Of a stretch of 38,330 bases of DNA, positions 8,783-17,933 are shown one piece after another. The DNA comes from Parafrankia sp. EUN1f (GTDB lineage: Bacteria; Actinomycetota; Actinomycetes; Frankiales; Frankiaceae): positions 1 to 38,330 of the forward strand of contig NZ_ADGX01000083.1 in assembly GCF_000177675.1 (NCBI RefSeq). Reading direction: 5' to 3'. Each line of letters starts with the position of its first letter. Positions within the stretch are counted from its first letter, which is position 1. Below the pieces are notes generated by a model, which saw nothing but the letters and a program-made list of their open reading frames with translations, was not told where the DNA came from and ran no database searches. The translations under genes were made by a program, and so were the position numbers.

Positions 8783-8905
8783 CGGTGGCCCTGCCGACGG
8801 CCGGCCGCCGGGCGGGATCGGCTGCCGATGGAGTGGCGGCGGCCCCGCGGCAGCGACACGCCGGAGGGCCGGTGTCGGACCTGTCGGGTGCGTGCGCTAC
8901 GGTGA

Positions 8906-8921
8906 ACACAACATCTTGTAG
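8906..8921. promoter_or_regulatory. NrdR-box-like site
   Basis: ACACAACATCTTGTAG fits the NrdR box consensus acaCwAtATaTwGwgt at the invariant core (C-w-A-n-A-T-n-T-w-G). It lies about 160 bp upstream of nrdR, consistent with autoregulation of an nrdR-nrdJ unit. Confidence 0.65.
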
Positions 8922-8936
8922 TTACAGCACCGTAAG

Positions 8937-8972
8937 TCGTCCACAGGTTGTGCATCGATATCCACAGGTTGT
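8937..8972 (+). promoter_or_regulatory. Pair of DnaA-box-like repeats upstream of nrdR
   Basis: The 12-mer TCCACAGGTTGT occurs at 8940-8951 and again at 8961-8972, exactly 21 bp (two helical turns) apart. With their left flanks they read TCGTCCACA and ATATCCACA, close to DnaA boxes. They could alternatively be weak NrdR half-sites, since the first continues as CACAGGTTGTG. The distance from the NrdR-box core is 32 bp, three turns. Confidence 0.5.
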
Positions 8973-9077
8973 CAGTTGGCCACCCCTGGAGGGTGGTCGG
9001 CCGGTGGCATGTGGGCACCTGCTGGGGCGCGCTCCGCGTGTGGCAGCCAAGCCGCCCGGAGCGGAGAGGAGTGTGTC

Positions 9078-9659
9078 GTGCGCTGTCCCTTCTGCCGCCA
9101 TTCCGACAGCCGTGTCGTCGACAGCAGGGAGGCCGAGGAAGGCGCCGCGATCCGGCGGCGCAGAGCGTGCTCGGAGTGTGGGCGCCGGTTCACGACGATG
9201 GAGGAAGCTTCGTTGCGGGTGCGCAAGCGTAGCGGTGCCACCGAGCCGTTCAGCCGGGCCAAGGTGATCGTGGGCGTGCGCAAGGCCTGCCAGGGGCGCC
9301 CGGTCCGGTCGGACGATCTCGCCCTGCTGGCCGAGCGGGTCGAGGAGACGGTGCGTTCCTCCGGCTCCGCGGAGGTGGCTGCCGAGGACGTCGGCCGGGC
9401 GATACTCGGCCCGCTCCGGGAGCTGGACGAGGTTGCCTACCTTCGGTTCGCCTCGGTCTATCTGGCCTTCGAGTCGCTCGCCGACTTCGAGGTGGCGATC
9501 GCGGCGCTTCGTGCCGACGCGGGGCAGGGCTCCGATGCCGGTGGCGCCCCGCCGGCGGAGTCGTCCCGGGCCGCCGCCCCGGAGCTGGGCGCCGCCGGGC
9601 TCACCCGCGGGCCGCACCTCGCCGCCGCGCCGGGCCTGCGCGCGGCCGCGGGCCCCTGA
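9078..9659 (+). CDS. nrdR: Transcriptional repressor NrdR
   Basis: ATP/dATP-sensing repressor of ribonucleotide reductase genes. The N-terminal zinc ribbon ([18 protein letters not shown], then [12 protein letters not shown]) has all four cysteines. The ATP-cone follows ([24 protein letters not shown] ... [19 protein letters not shown]). The GTG at 9078 is chosen because AGGAG ends 6 bases upstream and the protein then begins exactly with RCPFC. It is 193 aa, about 40 longer than usual because of an Ala/Gly/Pro-rich tail. nrdJ follows after 460 bp on the same strand, the order known from Streptomyces. Confidence 0.96.
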   Translation: MRCPFCRHSDSRVVDSREAEEGAAIRRRRACSECGRRFTTMEEASLRVRKRSGATEPFSRAKVIVGVRKACQGRPVRSDDLALLAERVEETVRSSGSAEVAAEDVGRAILGPLRELDEVAYLRFASVYLAFESLADFEVAIAALRADAGQGSDAGGAPPAESSRAAAPELGAAGLTRGPHLAAAPGLRAAAGP

Positions 9660-10119
9660 GGGGGCCGGATGCGGCTTCCGCCAGGCCGGGTCGGGTGTGG
9701 GGCGGCCCAGGAAGCCGGGGCATCCCCGCCACCGGGCGTATCACTGACAACCGCACCGGCAACCGCACCGCACTGAACCACCGCGGACTGACCACCGCGA
9801 CTGACCACAGCACCGTGATCGCGCCCTGACCGCCGCGCCACATCGCGCCACCACCGCCACGAACCACCGCATTCGGCGGTCGCCTGCGCCACCACAGCCG
9901 TCACCGCATCGCGCACCGACGGCGTGGTCGCCTGCGCCGCCACAGATCCCAAAGCACGTCGGACCGATCGGCAACGAGGCTGATCCGGTCATTTCGCCGT
10001 GCCACCCAACGGCGGGGTCAGCTGCCCGGCGAGCGCCGAGCCGGCATGGACCGGGCTCATCGGGCAGGTAACCCCGGCCGCCGCTGTTGAACCTGTCGAA
10101 AGCGAACACGAGGAGTGCC
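9660..10119 (+). other. nrdR-nrdJ intergenic region, no gene seen
   Basis: A 460-bp gap rich in degenerate CCACCGC / ACTGACCACCGC repeats (about 9740-9880). I looked for a cobalamin riboswitch, since nrdJ needs B12, and found only a weak B12-box resemblance near 10037-10057 without the rest of the fold. An AGGAG immediately precedes the nrdJ ATG. Confidence 0.5.
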
Positions 10120-13100
10120 ATGACCGAGACCCGCGGCAAGGGCAGCAGATCGGCCGCGAAGGTGGCTGGCCTGAAGATCCGGCGGGTTCGAACCACGCCC
10201 GGCGTCCACCCCTACGACGAGGTGGAGTGGGAGACCCGGGACGTCGTCATGACGAACTGGCGTGACGGTTCAGTCAACTTCGAGCAGCGCGGGGTGGAGT
10301 TCCCGGCCGCCTGGTCGGTGAACGCCTCCAACATCGTTGCCAGCAAGTACTTCCGCGGCGCGCTCGGCTCGGCCGAGCGCGAGTCGTCGCTGCGCCAGCT
10401 CATCGACCGGGTCGTGCACCGCTACGCAGTGGCCGGCCGCGAGAACGGCTACTTCGCCTCCGAGGACGACGCCGAGACCTTCGAGCACGAGCTCACCTGG
10501 ATGCTGCTGCACCAGGTGTTCAGCTTCAACTCCCCGGTCTGGTTCAACGTCGGGACCTCGGCGCCCCAGCAGGTCTCGGCCTGCTTCATCCTCGCCGTCG
10601 ACGACACCATGGAGTCGATTCTCAACTGGTACCGGGAGGAGGGGCTGATCTTCAAGGGCGGGTCCGGTGCCGGCCTGAACCTCTCCCGGATCCGGTCGTC
10701 GAAGGAACTGCTCTCCTCCGGCGGAACGGCGTCCGGCCCGGTCAGCTTCATGCGTGGCGCCGACGCCTCGGCAGGCACCATCAAGTCGGGCGGCGCGACC
10801 CGCCGCGCGGCGAAGATGGTCGTGCTCGACGTCGACCACCCCGACATCGTCGAGTTCGTCGAGACGAAGGCACGGGAAGAAGACAAGATCCGTGCCCTGC
10901 GTGACGCCGGGTTCGACATGGATCTCGGCGGCCGTGACATCGCCTCGGTGCAGTACCAGAACGCCAACAACTCGGTCCGGGTCAACGACGAGTTCATGCG
11001 GGCCGTCGTCGACGGGACGTCCTTCGACCTGCGCGCCCGGCTGGACAACCGGGTGATCGAGTCGGTGGACGCCCGTGGGCTGTTCACCACGATCGCCCAG
11101 GCGGCCTGGGAATGCGCCGACCCTGGCATCCAGTACGACGGGACGATCAACGACTGGCACACCTGCCCCGAGTCCGGGCGGATCTCCGCGTCGAACCCGT
11201 GCTCGGAGTACGTCCACCTGGACAACTCCAGCTGCAACCTGGCGTCGCTGAACCTGATGAAGTTCCTGCGGCCGGATCGCACCTTCGACGCCGAGGCGTT
11301 CGTCGCGTCGGTCGAACTGATCATCACCGCGATGGACATCTCGATCTGCTTCGCGGACTTCCCGACCCCCGAGATCACCACGGTGACCCGGGCCTACCGC
11401 CAGCTCGGCATCGGCTACGCCAACCTGGGCGCGCTGCTCATGGCGAGTGCCCGGGCCTACGACTCCGAGGGCGGGCGCTCGCTCGCCGCGGCGATCACCT
11501 CGCTGATGACGGCGACGGCCTACCGCCGCTCGGCGGAGCTCGCCGGAACCGTCGGGGCGTACGACGGCTTCGCCCGCAACGCCGACGCGCACCGCCGCGT
11601 CGTGCGCAAGCACGCGGCGGCGAACGACGCGGTCCGCGCCGTCCACACCGAGGACGCCCGGCTGATCGCGGCCGCCTCGAAGGAGTGGGAGCGGGCGCTG
11701 TCGGTGGGGGAGAAGAACGGCTGGCGTAACGCGCAGGTCAGCCTGCTCGCCCCGACCGGGACCATCGGGCTGGCGATGGACTGCGACACCACCGGGATCG
11801 AGCCCGACCTGGCCCTGGTGAAGATGAAGAAGCTGGTCGGCGGCGCCAGCATGAAGATCGTGAACCAGACGGTGCCGGCGGCGCTGCGGGCGCTGGGCTA
11901 CCCGGAGGAGACGACCGAGGCGATCGTCGAGTTCATCGCCGAGCACGGCCATGTCGTCGACGCCCCCGGCCTGCGTCCGGAGCACTACGAGGTCTTCGAC
12001 TGCGCGATCGGTGACCGCGCGATCAGCCCGATGGGGCATGTCCGGATGATGGCGGCGGTCCAGCCGTTCCTGTCCGGGGCGATCTCCAAGACGGTGAACA
12101 TGCCGTCGACCGCCACGGTCGCCGACGTCGAGGAGATCTACCTCGAAGGCTGGCGGCTCGGGCTCAAGGCACTGGCGATCTACCGGGACAACTGCAAGGT
12201 CGGCCAGCCGCTGACCGATGTGAAGGGCGCGAAGCGGGACGCCGAGGCGGCCGCCGGCGTGGCCGCCAGTGTGGCCGCCGCGGCCGACGCCGCGCTCGCG
12301 GGTGCCGCGGCTGCGGCACCCGCAGGGGTCACCGCGGCCGGGCTCCCGCAGTGGCCCGCCGGCCCCGGCGAGCACCGCCCGGTCCGGCGTCGGCTGCCCA
12401 AGAAGCGCCCGTCGCAGACCGTCTCGTTCACCGTCGGCGGCGCCGAGGGCTACATGACCGCCGGGTCGTACCCGGATGACGGCCTCGGCGAGGTCTTCAT
12501 CAAGATGTCGAAGCAGGGCTCGACGCTCGCCGGCGTGATGGACGCCTTCTCCATCGCGATCTCCATCGCGCTGCAGTACGGCGTCCCGCTGGAGGCCTAC
12601 GTCAGCAAGTTCATCAACATGCGCTTCGACCCCGCCGGCATGACCGACGACCCGGACGTGCGCATCGCCCAGTCGATCATGGACTACCTGTTCCGCCGGC
12701 TGGCGCTGGACTACCTGACCGAGGAGCAGCGCGAGGAGCTCGGCATCCTGTCCGCCTCCGAGCGGACCAGGAAGCTGTCCGAGCAGTCCGCCGGCACGGC
12801 CGCCGGCCCGGCGGACCCCGAGGTCGACATCGAGGCGCTGCGGACGTCCGCACCGGTGGAAGGCGATCCAGCGCCCGCCGCGGGCGCTGGTGCCGGTGCA
12901 TCGGGCACCGGCCGGGTCGCGCAGGCCGGGGCGACCTCGCCGGTCGGGCTGGGCGGCCTGGCCGGTCCGGCGGCCGGCGCCGGTCCGGAGCTGGTGGCGC
13001 GTGAGCTCCGCGTGGCCATGCCGGGCGGCTCGCTCACCGCGCAGACCGCCGTCGACGCCCCGCTGTGCTTCACCTGCGGGGTGAACATGCGCCCGGCCGG

Positions 13101-13149
13101 CAGCTGCTACGTCTGCGAGCAGTGCGGCTCCACCAGCGGCTGCAGCTGA
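10120..13149 (+). CDS. nrdJ: Adenosylcobalamin-dependent (class II) ribonucleotide reductase
   Basis: Reduces ribonucleotides to deoxyribonucleotides using a B12-derived thiyl radical, without oxygen requirement. Visible are the substrate-site motif SNPCSEYVHLDNSSCNLASL (about residues 362-381), KGGSGAGLNLSRIRSSKE, and LLAPTGTIGLAMDCDTTGIE, all typical of large NrdJ proteins. A TSCPD-type domain follows (GLGEVFIKMSKQGSTLAG). The C-terminus ends with a four-cysteine CxxC...CxxC zinc-ribbon (CFTCG ... CYVCEQC) and terminal SGCS, expected for re-reduction of the active site. Length is 1009 aa; about 35 Ala-rich residues (near 710-745) form a lineage-specific insert. ATG 10120 has AGGAG 4 bases upstream. 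It is probably controlled by NrdR. Confidence 0.97.
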   Translation: MTETRGKGSRSAAKVAGLKIRRVRTTPGVHPYDEVEWETRDVVMTNWRDGSVNFEQRGVEFPAAWSVNASNIVASKYFRGALGSAERESSLRQLIDRVVHRYAVAGRENGYFASEDDAETFEHELTWMLLHQVFSFNSPVWFNVGTSAPQQVSACFILAVDDTMESILNWYREEGLIFKGGSGAGLNLSRIRSSKELLSSGGTASGPVSFMRGADASAGTIKSGGATRRAAKMVVLDVDHPDIVEFVETKAREEDKIRALRDAGFDMDLGGRDIASVQYQNANNSVRVNDEFMRAVVDGTSFDLRARLDNRVIESVDARGLFTTIAQAAWECADPGIQYDGTINDWHTCPESGRISASNPCSEYVHLDNSSCNLASLNLMKFLRPDRTFDAEAFVASVELIITAMDISICFADFPTPEITTVTRAYRQLGIGYANLGALLMASARAYDSEGGRSLAAAITSLMTATAYRRSAELAGTVGAYDGFARNADAHRRVVRKHAAANDAVRAVHTEDARLIAAASKEWERALSVGEKNGWRNAQVSLLAPTGTIGLAMDCDTTGIEPDLALVKMKKLVGGASMKIVNQTVPAALRALGYPEETTEAIVEFIAEHGHVVDAPGLRPEHYEVFDCAIGDRAISPMGHVRMMAAVQPFLSGAISKTVNMPSTATVADVEEIYLEGWRLGLKALAIYRDNCKVGQPLTDVKGAKRDAEAAAGVAASVAAAADAALAGAAAAAPAGVTAAGLPQWPAGPGEHRPVRRRLPKKRPSQTVSFTVGGAEGYMTAGSYPDDGLGEVFIKMSKQGSTLAGVMDAFSIAISIALQYGVPLEAYVSKFINMRFDPAGMTDDPDVRIAQSIMDYLFRRLALDYLTEEQREELGILSASERTRKLSEQSAGTAAGPADPEVDIEALRTSAPVEGDPAPAAGAGAGASGTGRVAQAGATSPVGLGGLAGPAAGAGPELVARELRVAMPGGSLTAQTAVDAPLCFTCGVNMRPAGSCYVCEQCGSTSGCS

Positions 13150-13215
13150 CGCTGCGCCGTAGCGCCATAGCACGGCGGGGCGCGCCAACGGGACGCAGGG
13201 TTGCTTGGCAATCCA

Positions 13216-13265
13216 CAAGAAGTGAGGATTTCGGTTGTTTCAGCAGCCGAAATCCTCACTTCTTG
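13216..13265. terminator. 19-bp perfect hairpin between convergent nrdJ and hipB remnant
   Basis: CAAGAAGTGAGGATTTCGG (13216-13234) and its exact reverse complement (13247-13265) flank a 12-nt loop. The stem has lower GC than its surroundings. It lies 66 bp past the nrdJ stop, without a T-tract. A bidirectional terminator is likely; a small transposable remnant is an alternative. Confidence 0.75.
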
Positions 13266-13337
13266 CTCGGGAGCAGCGGCATCGGCGGAAGTCCGAGGCT
13301 CGGGGTTCTGCGACGGGCTCCCTTGCGACCAAGGTTC

Positions 13338-13406
13338 TCAGAACTTGTCCGGCAGCAGCGGCAGCGCGGGGTTCGGGATTTTCAGCTCCACGGCCAGATC
13401 AGCCAT
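13338..13406 (-). pseudogene. Possible hipA toxin remnant (first residues only)
   Basis: An ATG overlaps the 3' end of the HipB-like gene (ATGGCTGA) and encodes MADLAVEL, like the start of actinobacterial HipA kinases, which normally begin this way and overlap hipB. After that it departs (KIPNPALPLLPDKF) and stops after 22 codons. I infer a deletion that removed the toxin; no further HipA sequence is recognisable up to nrdJ. The evidence rests on eight residues and the overlap geometry. Confidence 0.4.
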
Positions 13407-13632
13407 GGGAGTGTCTGACGGTCGCGGTCAGCTCCATGCCGGTTGCACGCATGGCGGCGAAGAGGCGGTCCATCATGATGGACCGCTTGCCGGCCTCCAG
13501 TTCCCAGACGTAATTCTGCGTGGTGCCAAGCCGGCGGGCCAGCTCACGTTGGCTCAGCCCGGACAGCAGGCGGGCCTGCCGCAGGATCCGCCCGAGCGAC
13601 TCGGCGCTGGTGACCTTCCCGGTGTACGCCAT
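13399..13632 (-). CDS. HipB-like XRE-family regulator
   Basis: Small 77-residue DNA-binding protein. The helix-turn-helix is clear: ILRQARLLSGLSQRELARRL, then GTTQNYVWELEAGKRSIMMD; the ending RLFAAMRATGMELTATV is the usual C-terminal strand region of HipB-type antitoxins. HipB normally represses its own operon and neutralises the HipA kinase. Here no intact hipA follows, so it may be an orphan antitoxin or a stand-alone regulator. Three direct repeats in its upstream region (13714-13774) are candidate operators. The upstream GH63 gene is on the same strand, 127 bp away. Confidence 0.85.
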   Translation of the reverse strand: MAYTGKVTSAESLGRILRQARLLSGLSQRELARRLGTTQNYVWELEAGKRSIMMDRLFAAMRATGMELTATVRHSHG

Positions 13633-13713
13633 CCCCGCTCCCGGGCACGGGACTCAGAGGTGGGTGGTCAGGCCGACATCGCTACATCAACTACGAATCT
13701 GTCGGGCCTCCGG

Positions 13714-13774
13714 TCACGGATTACACGGCAGTTCTGTCACGGTTTTCACGGGCTTCCTGTCACGGATTCCTCGT
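13714..13774. repeat. Three 15-bp direct repeats at 23-bp spacing upstream of hipB-like gene
   Basis: TCACGGATTACACGG (13714), TCACGGTTTTCACGG (13737) and TCACGGATTCCTCGT (13760) are spaced exactly 23 bp apart. The third overlaps the stop codon of the GH63 gene. They sit 82-142 bp before the HipB-like start and could be its operators. Confidence 0.75.
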
Positions 13775-15472
13775 GCTGTCCGCGCTGGTCAGGCCCACCT
13801 GCGGGTGGGTGGCGAGGATGTCGATGAGCAGGGCCGACGTCCAGGAGAAGCGGTTGCTGCCGGCGCCGGAGCCGTCCAGCGGCGAGTAGTACTCGAACAT
13901 CGATCCGGACGCGCGGATCACCTCGACGGTGTTCGCGCGGATCGCGTCGGCGGCCTCCCGGCGGCCGTAACGGTCGAGCCCGTCGGCGATCAGCCAGTTC
14001 ATGTTGACCCAGACGGGGCCCTGCCAGTAGCAGCGCGGCAGGAAAGCCGGGTCGTCGGTCGGCACGCTGGCGATGCCGTACCTCGCCCAGTACCGCGGCG
14101 ACAGGAGGGTCTTGACCAGGCCGTCGACCTGGTCGTCCGGGACGACGCCGGCGTAGAGCGGCAGGAAGCTCGCGATGGTGGGGTGATGCAGGAGCTCGCC
14201 GGTGCGGAAGTCCCGGCTGAAGTAGAGACCGTCCGACCACAGCTCGTTCATGGCCGCGCGGCTGCGCCGCATCGACCGGGACAGCCAGCGGGGGATCGGG
14301 ATACCCGCCTCGTCGGCGATCGTCACGAGGTGCTCGTTCGCGCGGATCAGGATCGCGTTGAAGGCGACGTCCTGCACCAGTGGGACGAAGGTGTCCCGGA
14401 TGGTGCGGAAGTCGTAGCGGCTGCGGCGCAGCTCGCGGACGATCCGGTACAGCGTGAACAGGTCCGCGGAGGTCAGCCGCTCGTCCGGCGGCACCTCCTT
14501 GGAGTCACGGCGCAGCGCGTCGAGCGCGTCGTCGCCGTTGATCCGGCGCAGCGCCCGCACCGTGCGCGGGGCGACCGGCTTGGTCATCTCCATCCAGGTC
14601 GGGGTGTTGTCCATGCCCGACTCCCAGGAGTGGACCAGCGCGACCAGCCCGCTGTCGTCGGGGTCGCGCTCGCGGTAGAGCCACTCGTGGAACCGGATCA
14701 GCCCGGGTGCCAGGCGCCGGTAGAAGTCGACCCGCTCGTTGCGGGTCATGGCCTCCCCGACCCGGACGGCCGCCTCGGCGATCATGGGTGGCTGGGTGAC
14801 CCCGGTCGACTGGACCCCGCCCGCGGTGGTGCACACGCGGTCGCAGCGCCACCGCTGCGGGCCCGCATGGTAGTAGTCGGTCGTCTCCGCGAAGATCACG
14901 TGCGGGATCATGCCGCCCGGCCACTGGCCCCGCAGCAGGGAGAGCAGCTCGGCCGCGGCCCGCGCGGGGTCGAGGTGGCGCAGCCCGATGGCGATGAAGC
15001 AGCTGTCCCACAGCCACTGGTGTGGGTAGAGGGTCGGCGACGGGCGGGTGATGTCACCGAGGTCGTTCGCGCGCAGGACGCCGACGGCCGTCTCGCGCAA
15101 CGCGGCGAGGTCGGCCGGCAGCGGAATCTCGCCGGCTGGCGACGGCACGGGTGGTGCCGGCGGCGTGGCGGGTGCTGACGGTGCCGCGGGCACTGTTGTG
15201 CCGGCGGGGGACCCGGCGGCCTCGACAGTGGTGGGCATCACATCGACCGGGTCGGCCGGGCCGGCTGGGCGGGGGACGTCGACAGCGGGCACGGCACCGC
15301 TGCCGGCCGGGTCCGCCAGTGGCCGGTTGGGGCCTGCCGCCCCCACCGTGGGGTGGTCGGCGGCGCGGCCGGTCGGCGTCTCCGGCGGCGCCGCGGCAGG
15401 GGAGGCGCCACGCGCGGAGGCCGGCGTGATCGGGCTGGACGAGGACTGCGCGGGCATCGGGGAAACCGACAT
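13760..15472 (-). CDS. GH63-type glycoside hydrolase (glucosylglycerate/mannosylglycerate hydrolase-like)
   Basis: Predicted 570-residue protein. After about 125 low-complexity Ala/Pro/Ser residues comes an (alpha/alpha)6-barrel glycosidase domain with YPHQWLWDSCFIAIGLRHLD, GQWPGGMIPHVIF, GVTQPPMIAEAAVRV, HSWESGMDNTPTW, CYWQGPVWVNMNWLIADGL and SMFEYYSPLDGSG. The Asp in ESGMDNTP and the Glu in SMFEYYSP match the acid/base pair of the glucosylglycerate and mannosylglycerate hydrolases of family GH63. The substrate is inferred to be a compatible-solute glycoside. The ATG at 15472 is chosen (MSVSPMPAQ); the frame is open further upstream but low quality. No signal peptide is seen, so it is probably cytoplasmic. 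It diverges from sigA with a 975-bp gap. Confidence 0.88.
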   Translation of the reverse strand: MSVSPMPAQSSSSPITPASARGASPAAAPPETPTGRAADHPTVGAAGPNRPLADPAGSGAVPAVDVPRPAGPADPVDVMPTTVEAAGSPAGTTVPAAPSAPATPPAPPVPSPAGEIPLPADLAALRETAVGVLRANDLGDITRPSPTLYPHQWLWDSCFIAIGLRHLDPARAAAELLSLLRGQWPGGMIPHVIFAETTDYYHAGPQRWRCDRVCTTAGGVQSTGVTQPPMIAEAAVRVGEAMTRNERVDFYRRLAPGLIRFHEWLYRERDPDDSGLVALVHSWESGMDNTPTWMEMTKPVAPRTVRALRRINGDDALDALRRDSKEVPPDERLTSADLFTLYRIVRELRRSRYDFRTIRDTFVPLVQDVAFNAILIRANEHLVTIADEAGIPIPRWLSRSMRRSRAAMNELWSDGLYFSRDFRTGELLHHPTIASFLPLYAGVVPDDQVDGLVKTLLSPRYWARYGIASVPTDDPAFLPRCYWQGPVWVNMNWLIADGLDRYGRREAADAIRANTVEVIRASGSMFEYYSPLDGSGAGSNRFSWTSALLIDILATHPQVGLTSADSTRNP

Positions 15473-16447
15473 CGTGTGAGAGTAGCGGTTACACCCCGTG
15501 CTCGTCTGGTGGGGGTCACCGGCGCGGCCGGGGGTGTGGAAGAAGGTTGCCCAGGGGCTACCGAAGCGTTGCATCGGGCGCGTCGTTCGCCGGTGAATCA
15601 GCAAAAACGCCAGGTTCGGGGCTCCTGCGGTGGGTGTGGGGTGGCGTGCGTGGCCGAGGTGCCGGGTGCGGTGGTGGGCGCGCCTCGCGGCGGGGCTGTA
15701 CACCATGAGTCGTTACCAAGAGTGATCATCGGTCTTGCTGCGGGAAGATCTACGTCAGGGTCCGCTTCTGGCCGGCTGGTGCGCGCCGACTCCGTCGTCC
15801 GGGCGAAGAAGTCGCGGTTCGGTGGCGCAGGGGAGCGAGGGTCGATGCGGTCCGTGAGCGTCGCGAGTCGTTACCCGGAATACATCCGCCGGCGACGGCG
15901 GGCCGGTTGCCTGTGGATCGGCTCACGTCGCGGCGGCGGCCGTGTGGTTCGGATGTGATCCGTCTCTCGCTGGTGGCGGCGCTCCGGATGGGTGAAGAGG
16001 CGCTCATGGGGGTACAGACTCGGTCTGTCAGTGGCCTGATCGTCTCTCTGTGACGTCGGCGCAGCTGGTTGGATGGTGTTCGCGGGCGGAGGGCGTGCGT
16101 GGCGGACCCTCGTCGCGGCGCGCGGAAGGTGACGCCGATCTCTGGATCGAACTCCCGAAAGTGGTGTTACGGCGACGCTGCGTTGTGAACTGTCACTGAC
16201 AGTCGAGGACTGACCGTGGAAGTCGCCGAGATAGTTGCTCGTTCTCACCACAGCGCGCGATCTGCCAGGTAGTCTTCGCGACAGCGGGTTCAGCGTCCCG
16301 AAGGCAGGGGTCTACACTTCTCTGTAGGCCCGGCGATCGCTGACGTCCGGCTGTGCCTGCACGGGAATGGTTGCGCCTCTTCGGTCGTTACCTCCACGTG
16401 CAAGGAAGTAGACGACCCACCCGCACCGACCATCGGATCTGCCACTG
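15473..16447. other. Gene-free region between GH63 gene and sigA
   Basis: 975 bp without a supportable gene; open frames here have poor composition. It must contain divergent promoters for the glycosidase and sigA. Noted: a perfect 7-bp inverted repeat around one base at 16189-16203, and an 11-bp direct repeat GAGTCGTTACC at 15707-15717 and 15865-15875. A long 5' region is usual for housekeeping sigma genes. Confidence 0.6.
16189..16203. promoter_or_regulatory. Perfect palindrome upstream of sigA
   Basis: ACTGTCA-C-TGACAGT is a perfect 7+7 inverted repeat about 245 bp before the sigA start. A related half-site (CTGTCAGTG) occurs near 16026. It may bind a dimeric regulator; no family is assigned. 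Confidence 0.45.
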
Positions 16448-17725
<1,278 letters not shown>

Positions 17726-17754
17726 CGAGCGGGCGGCTGGGCCGAGGTCGTCTG

Positions 17755-17785
17755 ATGGGCGCCGGCAACGCGGGCCGGCGCCCAT
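17755..17785. terminator. sigA terminator 1
   Basis: A perfect 11-bp stem (ATGGGCGCCGG / CCGGCGCCCAT) with a 9-nt loop, 29 bp after the sigA stop. No T-tract. Confidence 0.8.
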
Positions 17786-17836
17786 AGCACAGCCCGGAGC
17801 AGGGGCAGCCGTCCTCGCTCCGGTACGGGTGGTCGG

Positions 17837-17877
17837 AAGCCGGATCCTCGCCATGAGGATCCGGCTTTTCCTATTGG
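17837..17877 (+). terminator. sigA terminator 2, classical rho-independent
   Basis: A perfect 13-bp stem (AAGCCGGATCCTC / GAGGATCCGGCTT) with a 5-nt loop GCCAT, followed on the plus strand by TTTCCTATT. A real T-rich tail is rare in this genome, so this is a strong terminator facing the convergent synthetase-like gene. Confidence 0.88.
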
Positions 17878-17933
17878 AAGCCGGCCTGTCGAAACCGGCC
17901 CGGCGAGACGCCTGCCCGTCAGAGGCCAACGCG

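Noticed and set aside
9960-10110. Cobalamin riboswitch upstream of nrdJ
   Set aside because: Only a weak B12-box resemblance near 10037-10057, with an extra two bases and no recognisable upstream core; in Streptomyces the riboswitch is on nrdAB, not nrdJ.
10270-13218. 982-codon minus-strand frame opposite nrdJ
   Set aside because: An antisense shadow of a highly conserved gene; composition mirrors nrdJ codon bias.
15707-15875. 11-bp direct repeat GAGTCGTTACC 158 bp apart
   Set aside because: Chance occurrence cannot be excluded in a region this long; no further structure ties the copies to a promoter.
15871-16251. Minus-strand 126-codon frame between GH63 and sigA genes
   Set aside because: Arg/Pro/His-rich, no motif; composition of a non-coding shadow.
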